The position numbers and the translations under genes are program-made. The notes under the pieces were generated by a model. The model had not been told where the DNA came from and searched no databases. It worked only from the letters and a program-made list of their open reading frames with translations. Below, one piece after another: positions 25,901 through 29,645 of a DNA stretch of 29,645 bases (positions are counted from its first letter, which is position 1; every line of letters starts with the position of its first letter). Source of the stretch: a virus; the IMG/VR virus record IMGVR_UViG_3300020198_001561, positions 1 to 29,645 of that record. One strand, written 5' to 3'.

Positions 25901-28900
25901 GACGGAGGCGCGTGCTGCTGCCGATGAGGCGGACGAGGTCGTTGGCGGCGATGAGCTCGATCCCCTCGACGACATCAACGAGAGGGTCGGGGCCATCGAG
26001 ACCGAGGCTGCTGAGGTGGACGGTGAGATTGCTGACTACGTGGCCACGCATGTGGCCGACGAGGAAGCCGGTGCCAAAAAGGCCGGCGCCGAGGTCTCCG
26101 AGCGCGCGGCGGCCCTGATGCGCGACTCAGTCCATCTGCTCAAGCCGGACCTGCGTGAGGCCTGGGTGGCCGTGGCCCAGCCCGTCGAAGAGGGAGGGCG
26201 TGGCCTGACCAGGGCTGCTTACGCCAAGGAGCTGGGCAAGGCTGGCCAGGCTGGGAAGCACGCCGTCTCCGGCATGATCTACCAGGCACGCCGCCAGATG
26301 ATCGGCATCTTGCAGATCAATGAGCTGAAGGCCCTGCTCGGCGAGGCCGAGACACTGATGGACAACGCTGCCCGCGAGGTCGCTGATCTCCGGGCCGCAG
26401 GCGATGCTGCCGGTGCTGCCAAGAAGCAGGTGCTCGCCGAGAAGGCCGCCGAGTCCGCCCTCGCCCTTGATGACATGCTGCGCTCCACGGCCATCTCCAA
26501 GAACTACCCGCTGGAGATCGACCCCAAGTACGGACCGTCACGCATCCCCTACGGTGAGGGACTGCCCGAGTACGCACCCAAGTTCGACGTGGGCTACCAC
26601 GCCGGCGACCTCAAAGAGTCCGGCAGGTCACTGATCCATGCCGGAACCAAGGAGGTTGCGGCTGGCATCTGGGCGAAGTCAACGAGGGGCATCTACAAGA
26701 CCAAGGAGGAGTTCGACCCCTCTGCGTTCCTGAGGATGTACGACGACGGCGTTGCGCATACCCATACGCCGCACCTCGTGCTTGAGGGCATCGACCGGAT
26801 GTACGAGGCCGGATTTATTCCGGAGGGCTCTAACAAGAGGCAGCTTACAAAGGAGCAGGCCGCTGGGCTGAAGGCGCTGGCGGTTCGCCAGCGCAAGGAG
26901 TTCCTTGCGCTTGCACGTGGCGAGCTCCCTCAGGAGCTTCATGGGTTTCCTCACCCGGCTCATGAATTGCTCGCCGCCAAACACGAGGCCGAGATCGTCA
27001 AGGCGCTCACTGGCATGGGCTTCAACGGGATCGTTTACAGGAACATCTACGAGCTGCCTGCCAGGCGACTGGTCGCCGTGACAAGGCGCCGTGCCGAGGA
27101 TGCCTTGCGGCTCGCGGAGACAGAGGGCGCGGCCACCGCCGAACTCCGTGACGCGCGCATACGAGCCAGAGAGTTGCAGGCCCGCGCTGAATCACGGGCG
27201 GTTGGCAGGGACCCGATGCGCAATGCGCCCGACTCCTATATCCTCTTCAACAAGAAGGCCGCGGACTTCACGGGCTACCCGGCCGGCGAGGGCGACATGG
27301 CTGCGGTCATGGACCCCAAGTTCGACGTGGGCGGCGACGAACGGCCCATGCCAAGCTACCTTGTGCAGATGCGGGCGGAGAACAAGAAGAGGATCCTGCT
27401 CGCTGAGCAGGATGTGCCCGAGCTGCGCGGCAACGGCACAGAGGCTCTAAGCAAGGCCTCTGCCCTTATGAGGTTTATTGTTGACGACGGCGGCGAGCTG
27501 GGCGACGCCTTGGGCGAGACGCCGCCAGACATCATCCGCAAGGTGCTGTTGGAAAAGCACGTCACGCCAGAGCTGGCCGACAGGATCACCTCGGACATCA
27601 AAGACAGGGGCCTGGTTGCGGCCAGGCACTGGAGTAAGGCGCTGGAGTCGTACCAGCAAGACCTTGAGCGGGAGCTGTTTCATCAGAAGCAGGTGCTGCG
27701 CCTGCGCGAGCCCAAGTTCGACGTGGGCCCTGCCACGTACCCCGGCGACGATGAGCTGCGCAACACCAAGCGCCCGCCTGTCCCGCCGCGTGATGAGATC
27801 CCGCTGAGGAAGGGGATGGGCCCGCCGGACGATAGGTGGCTCAAGGGCGTGCCGCTCCACACGCAGGCTGGGCTGCGCTACTTCCAGCCGCCCAGTATGT
27901 ACGGTGGCCCGCGAGGCGGGCGCGGCGACTTCCGACACATACCGCCGCTGGCGAGGACCGTCAGGAAAGAAGACGGCAGGGTCCTGCGCCTCCCGCTGCA
28001 CGACAAGGCCTCGCTGTTCAAGACCAAGCGCGGCCATGGCCCAGACAGCTGGGGGCCGCACTGGGACGTGGGCCCCAACCCATCCGAGCTCAGAGAGTAC
28101 GTGGCCAAGCAGCGCCACCTCATGAAGCAGGACCTGGCCAAGCAGATCGTCCATGCCAGCAACACCATCTTCGGCGGCTTGCACTGGGCCGAGATGCTCA
28201 ACAACCCGCAGTTCCAGCACTCGCTGAGGCGCTTCCTGCTTTCGCCTGACTGGACCCTGTCGCGCCTGGAGATGACCTCGTCCTTCGTGGCGCAGCTGGA
28301 CCACCCCGCCAAGGCTGCCGCCCTGGGCGCCGGCGTGGGCCAGGCCGTCGAGCTTGCCGACGCCGGCTTCCATCCGACCAACGAGGACGGTGAGCGCCAC
28401 GGCATCACGGGCCGTGGCCCGGTCTTCGGCGCCCTGGGTGCCGTGGCCCTGCACAAGTGGGCGCAGGGGATCCAGAAGCGCATGAACACCAAGGGCGATG
28501 TCTACGCCCGCAAGGCTGGGCGCCTCCAGGCGACGGCCCTGGTGGCCGGCTACGTCTTTGCCAACCTGCTCAACAAGGCCTTCACCGACAGGTGGATGTT
28601 CGAGAACGAGGAGGGCAAGCGCACCTCCGTGGCCATCGGTGACGGGGACTACATCGGGCTGGGCAAGCCCTGGGTCGAGGCCTTCGAGTTCGGCTCCTTC
28701 CTGGAGCCGGAGAAGTACCCGCTGCCCATGGTCTCGCGTGCGGTCAGCAAGGGCGCCTCGATCCCTGTCAACGCCATCCGCCTGTTCTCCAACAGCAACT
28801 ACTTCGGCGGCCCCATCTTCGAGGCCACGGACTCGCCAGGTGAGGTCGGCTACAAGCTCTTCGACTTCACCGTGGATGCCGCCGTACCCATCATGTTCCA

Positions 28901-29099
28901 GGGCCCGACCCGCTACGGCAGGGCGCTCCTCTCCGGCGAGCCCGCTACGGGCCGGGACACCTCAGTGGCACTCATGCGCGGCTTCGGCATGAGGGTCTTG
29001 TCACCCCGTAGACCAGAGGCCGGCAGCCTTGCCGACATCATGGCCGGCCTCGGCGTCACCCCGCCCAGAGACCTGGCCTCAGCACTCGGAGATTTGTGA
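19962..29099 (+). CDS. Giant polyvalent virion protein, 3045 aa
   Basis: GGGGGT lies about six bases before the ATG. From the N-terminus: residues 1-880 are helical and unrecognised; 880-1170 are long coiled coils; 1165-1410 are a helical domain with IKGVVLLGDIFHFNT and a Gly/Ala zipper (about 1250-1296) that may enter membrane; 1413-1445 is a Pro-rich linker. A zincin motif HELVH (H1498, E1499, H1502) follows, with E1557 or E1558 as likely third ligand. Residues about 2060-2117 look helix-turn-helix-like. Residues 2212-2440 have an ART-like YHAGD ... GFNGIVYRN ... DSYILF pattern. The C-terminal domain carries FGGLHW (2737) and SPDWT (to 2765). PKFDVG-like motifs occur at 1669, 2206, 2452, 2584 and 2699. 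Architecture and position indicate an injected multi-effector ejection protein. Confidence 0.8.
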   Translation: MTGGEVIKLFAQDAPPKFLDASLLKHGLKVATYKTRSSSEPQGYQWADLDDAMFNGDGFRSKAFVPKQYAKDPELFWYGLPQVGTYLKGQGVIDSDGTALLLDIALDPTNLLALPAGPVLKAATAGRLGLTRAGQMAKAFTWLSRGGEIEDAAKAVDRGIGVLEEAWRISSKGPEILEAAKSGNHKAIKRIVDGARKTGTLTAEQADELASLRANRKRLTTIFQHVDDIRRKGTKLTPADLRQPTLRESFRTGQMAPHPFGFIVPRNPLARGVPFKQRAKFLGEIVGWEFQDTKIYFPAGDIVSQGLDAVGAGNIMRIGEKEFAKDALRYNKVIEAEEAIRGQFKTLPKELRDSRFMPAWQTTMAIQAIKVANGTPLDHVSMGLVGPLDEKVLRGEYKRLHQIPLGVSLTQDDEFGRGFKEYVRQRRDAELSVQAGADGRSAMRRDVMLDGMVGELDDLVAANKMSAAVATAAQSQLHKIAETLSLKRLAWETTTPGQGLAARSSLINLMARTVNNNIRYTVKRAYGTGWNKRPVREAITDVMKSVLDHPDLWKLGDDGRYRLMVNAAQAREAGADFLAHSLDVAQRRKPTSGLFKHLSEEGLDEEVSYMLRHVSDALKVTGVNLLEARVVRGLLQNYFPRVFKPNSAFWKMVGKDVHLSAAMAQLFVGDDNERAFQKLMGESYGEFTQRAKAGRVTLQEVRRLTEKVAMDLERRGLGKFERDSAILLGEYFSASGNALLMSRLFNDLPRMSGFLTETAVETALGHEAASRIPRDAWGQWRRVMEWDDAPEEAKGIYRRVSGEVVGDIPGLSEEALRDEAHLKYLDAWARSPEMAKTIERESARLHKLAETDQLAAIRNGIRLIEGLRREEERVLSHVARLDQRALDLALKESELVKAAQGASLDARIAEWKSALAKYRGTFEASWSKLNEIEFKILQYQDQLEDISRHRVAQYLSGKKVIGGIRLKLNGKQVAFDPNWLLSGSFPEGLEGIKGVKDAAKKLVAEELAKELDSEVAKRLKAAVDKVKEDLDKMLVRLKEQRAASALRLSRRAEAIGKAAERTAKSAVKRVEALRAIDESLKAFEPGPQLLDIRRRFDKLFKPIAEQEARASYLARQGRKLGKFSVRGRLASVRHEIRERLVKEAERAQGFRRRSVWVFEPDFKYLQESFRLYELGQKDKFWRAYDLWNSRIKGVVLLGDIFHFNTLAVSSFLANPEDLIKALSDDLGNLYPEVDKNLLVTFWRQMPVIKGAVLGAGTGAAVGEMRGGDNAEVGTAALVGLLYGAVIGAAMKHARHAGDIAMNPENIETLMWMGLGGWTGRPDDRSIGIVNNSLRALANKWLSDSGTAGLGSIAARMAEGLDLWDETLWQTLHNGSKHYYFSRVWEKELPKLMNSEQWSQAFLERQFRELRQLPPEGGAPAIEQGPRPPPPPSGPMPSPRAGGVELRFQPVPVPAGAEGSLRARGFTEPVKDADGKITGFRIYVDPNLPEPIKATVLGHELVHVAFNSLPVERRLAYFDELRAYLGKDADERLRTVAKKWGLEGFYEKAEWNLAAAGEEVLADAGSLALMDPGFLKHLKDRADKLGNNAEGLALLKDYESLISKVKDWVDWVIARLKDLASFTALTASGSSASEARGLADIGKKIFNEYADMLDAKQLRELGGALANADPKFAVGPARKGVLVPLSAFADPSMSGVGVQLGWISRGGLHWESPGGAVRFNRHGLAIDLFSKDGMAEASQLAAALRKPVRKDAAARVADPMSTRMRLANAVDWLIEHEDALKGLRGKGHGATPRLWIRENTETGDLVIHMGNNPSSPNFVFKSGRTEQRATAEAYHASIEDNKVRAKELAREAAEQARVAEREAKGVRMGQKKALKASREAREDITIEQIAKELKGLVEDPSASELVPRKELVDKAFKRLLAKEAKGGKPITKERSVALLDEARDSVVKRIDKLQSQYQDITERAAGSKQASEFVGAEADLKTEARAAADEADEVVGGDELDPLDDINERVGAIETEAAEVDGEIADYVATHVADEEAGAKKAGAEVSERAAALMRDSVHLLKPDLREAWVAVAQPVEEGGRGLTRAAYAKELGKAGQAGKHAVSGMIYQARRQMIGILQINELKALLGEAETLMDNAAREVADLRAAGDAAGAAKKQVLAEKAAESALALDDMLRSTAISKNYPLEIDPKYGPSRIPYGEGLPEYAPKFDVGYHAGDLKESGRSLIHAGTKEVAAGIWAKSTRGIYKTKEEFDPSAFLRMYDDGVAHTHTPHLVLEGIDRMYEAGFIPEGSNKRQLTKEQAAGLKALAVRQRKEFLALARGELPQELHGFPHPAHELLAAKHEAEIVKALTGMGFNGIVYRNIYELPARRLVAVTRRRAEDALRLAETEGAATAELRDARIRARELQARAESRAVGRDPMRNAPDSYILFNKKAADFTGYPAGEGDMAAVMDPKFDVGGDERPMPSYLVQMRAENKKRILLAEQDVPELRGNGTEALSKASALMRFIVDDGGELGDALGETPPDIIRKVLLEKHVTPELADRITSDIKDRGLVAARHWSKALESYQQDLERELFHQKQVLRLREPKFDVGPATYPGDDELRNTKRPPVPPRDEIPLRKGMGPPDDRWLKGVPLHTQAGLRYFQPPSMYGGPRGGRGDFRHIPPLARTVRKEDGRVLRLPLHDKASLFKTKRGHGPDSWGPHWDVGPNPSELREYVAKQRHLMKQDLAKQIVHASNTIFGGLHWAEMLNNPQFQHSLRRFLLSPDWTLSRLEMTSSFVAQLDHPAKAAALGAGVGQAVELADAGFHPTNEDGERHGITGRGPVFGALGAVALHKWAQGIQKRMNTKGDVYARKAGRLQATALVAGYVFANLLNKAFTDRWMFENEEGKRTSVAIGDGDYIGLGKPWVEAFEFGSFLEPEKYPLPMVSRAVSKGASIPVNAIRLFSNSNYFGGPIFEATDSPGEVGYKLFDFTVDAAVPIMFQGPTRYGRALLSGEPATGRDTSVALMRGFGMRVLSPRRPEAGSLADIMAGLGVTPPRDLASALGDL
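26577..26594 (+). repeat. 18-base direct repeat, copy 1 (encodes PKFDVG)
   Basis: The 18 bases CCCAAGTTCGACGTGGGC encode P-K-F-D-V-G and recur exactly at 27315-27332 and 27711-27728. Diverged copies at 24966 (PKFAVG) and 28056 (PHWDVG) keep the protein pattern but not all bases. This copy is directly before the ADP-ribosyltransferase-like domain. Confidence 0.85.
27315..27332 (+). repeat. 18-base direct repeat, copy 2 (encodes PKFDVG)
   Basis: Exact copy of the repeat at 26577-26594, in the same reading frame of the giant gene. It closes the ADP-ribosyltransferase-like module and opens a short helical segment. Confidence 0.85.
27711..27728 (+). repeat. 18-base direct repeat, copy 3 (encodes PKFDVG)
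   Basis: Exact copy of the repeat at 26577-26594, again in frame. It separates a helical segment from a Pro-rich, low-complexity linker that leads to the C-terminal domain. Confidence 0.85.
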
Positions 29100-29425
29100 T
29101 GCTCGCTGTCCTCCTTCGCGGTCCCGATGCTCTTCCTGTTCAGGGCGGCGCAACCGCCATGTCCACCGAGAGCTGGATCCAGCTTGGGCTGGTGATCCTG
29201 CTGGTCGGAGGGGCCATTACCATCACGTCCTATCTGGTCACCATGCGCAAAGATCTAGAGATCATGATCAGGGAGCTCCGAGCTCTTCGTAAGGCTGTGA
29301 ACAACTCAATGGTCAGGCGGTCAGAAATGATGCTCTGGATAGCAACACTCAGAGGCACGAACAAGGATGTCATCAGCGTCCCTGATCTGCCAGAGAACAC
29401 GGAGGAATACATTGAAGACATCTAA
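29099..29425 (+). CDS. Small membrane protein with coiled coil, 108 aa (holin- or i-spanin-like)
   Basis: The ATG at 29099 overlaps the giant gene's stop, with CGGAG about seven bases upstream; a GTG at 29096 and an internal ATG at 29159 are alternative starts. Residues about 27-49 form one transmembrane segment (WIQLGLVILLVGGAITITSYLV). It is followed by a charged helix with heptad character (RKDLEIMIRELRALRKAVNN) and an acidic C-terminus ending NTEEYIEDI. One N-terminal membrane anchor plus a coiled coil is the layout of inner-membrane spanins and of some holins. It overlaps by 14 bases a gene for a putative lipoprotein, which favours a lysis role. The family assignment is not certain. Confidence 0.6.
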   Translation: MLAVLLRGPDALPVQGGATAMSTESWIQLGLVILLVGGAITITSYLVTMRKDLEIMIRELRALRKAVNNSMVRRSEMMLWIATLRGTNKDVISVPDLPENTEEYIEDI

Positions 29426-29645
29426 GATCAAAATCGTGGCGATCTACTTCTTCGTCGCCGTGGCCATGGTGCTCCTTACCCTGGCTCTCCAGGGGTGCAT
29501 GGTGCCGACCAAGATGACGGGCAAGGTGGACCTGGCCACGGGCGACGTGGACCTGCAGACCGCGGAGGTCGGCATCCACGAGCCGGTCATGGGGACCACG
29601 CTGGTTGTCCACCCGGTCGAGTACGTCGATGCCCCCCTGGGCCTG
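29412..29645 (+). CDS. Putative lipoprotein (o-spanin-like?), partial at right edge
   Basis: The TTG at 29412 has a strong GGAGG (29401-29405) six bases upstream, so I take it as the start despite its rarity. The N-terminus is a signal sequence: basic KTSKIK, a hydrophobic core (IVAIYFFVAVAMVLLTLA), then LQGC with C29 as the likely lipidated cysteine. After the cysteine the chain is polar and beta-like (TGKVDLATGDVDLQTAEVGIHEP). It runs open to the end of the window, so at least 78 residues are present and the end is unseen. Following an overlapping single-pass membrane gene, it could be an outer-membrane spanin. Another phage lipoprotein, such as a superinfection-exclusion factor, is possible. 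Confidence 0.6.
   Translation, partial: MKTSKIKIVAIYFFVAVAMVLLTLALQGCMVPTKMTGKVDLATGDVDLQTAEVGIHEPVMGTTLVVHPVEYVDAPLGL

Noticed and set aside
29159-29425. Shorter start (ATG 29159) for the small membrane protein
   Set aside because: It keeps the membrane segment but has no clear ribosome site, whereas the start at 29099 has GGAG at proper spacing and overlaps the upstream stop. It is not fully excluded.
1-29645. tRNA, rRNA, CRISPR array, insertion sequence or integrase gene
   Set aside because: I scanned for cloverleaf-like or regularly spaced repeats and for transposase or integrase motifs and saw none.

Overview
This GC-rich window is the packaging, head and virion-assembly region of a tailed double-stranded DNA bacteriophage (Caudoviricetes) or prophage. 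Coding is almost gapless and nearly all rightward, and neighbouring genes commonly overlap by 1-14 bases (GTGA, TAATG and TGATG junctions). The order is small terminase, large terminase, portal, scaffold, major capsid, minor head proteins, connector, beta-propeller tail-hub protein and ejection-type proteins, ending in a very large multidomain protein. No tail tube, sheath, tape measure or frameshifted tail chaperone gene is seen, and the portal is P22-sized. A short-tailed, podovirus-like particle is therefore most likely, although genes beyond the right edge are unseen. A putative lipoprotein and a membrane/coiled-coil protein at the right edge suggest a Gram-negative host. The host cannot be named from the sequence.

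Layout. Positions 1-204 hold a very G-rich tract and no gene I can support. Two small cysteine-motif proteins lie on the minus strand (205-519 and 851-1120). Between them are a strong minus-strand terminator (795-850), a possible minus-strand promoter (744-773) and GC-rich hairpins. A divergent promoter candidate (1133-1162) faces the rightward block. That block starts with two small unknown genes (1211-1850), then TerS-like (1853-2449), a 59-residue ORF (2446-2625), TerL (2626-4281), portal (4278-6584), a coiled-coil protein (6584-7174), scaffold (7186-8145), capsid (8225-9229) and a probable head-decoration protein (9249-9698). A cassette of small beta-rich proteins and an alpha/beta hydrolase follows (9778-12506). 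Next are a connector-like protein (12542-13588), a beta-propeller tail protein (13582-15288), a tail or fibre-like protein (15288-16553) and three ejection-type proteins (16563-19650). A 3,045-residue polyvalent protein follows (19962-29099), then a small membrane protein (29099-29425) and a lipoprotein cut by the window edge.

Most notable observations. (1) The gene at 18538-19650 ends at GGAGGG-C-CTT-TGA-C, which carries the same CUU-UGA-C core as the +1 programmed frameshift site of bacterial prfB (release factor 2). Directly in the +1 frame lies a 97-codon domain with a GHWPS/YDY signature typical of phage polyvalent proteins. A recoded 467-residue fusion is the simplest reading. (2) The giant protein combines a zinc metallopeptidase motif (HELVH), an ADP-ribosyltransferase-like domain, a helix-turn-helix-like segment and a C-terminal domain with the FGG(L)xW...SPDWT signature. 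Its C-terminal half is punctuated by five copies of a P-K-F-D-V-G-like motif, three of them encoded by the same 18 bases. I infer a multi-part virion protein, possibly processed, that delivers effectors with the DNA. (3) A perfect 16-bp inverted repeat surrounds the start of the gene after the capsid/decoration genes.

How the genes work together. TerS and TerL would package DNA through the portal into a scaffold-assembled capsid. The connector and beta-propeller proteins would close the head and form the short tail. The 16563-29099 products are the best candidates for internal or ejection proteins. The last two genes may begin a lysis cassette. Family assignments rest on motifs, size and gene order read by eye; no database search was run.
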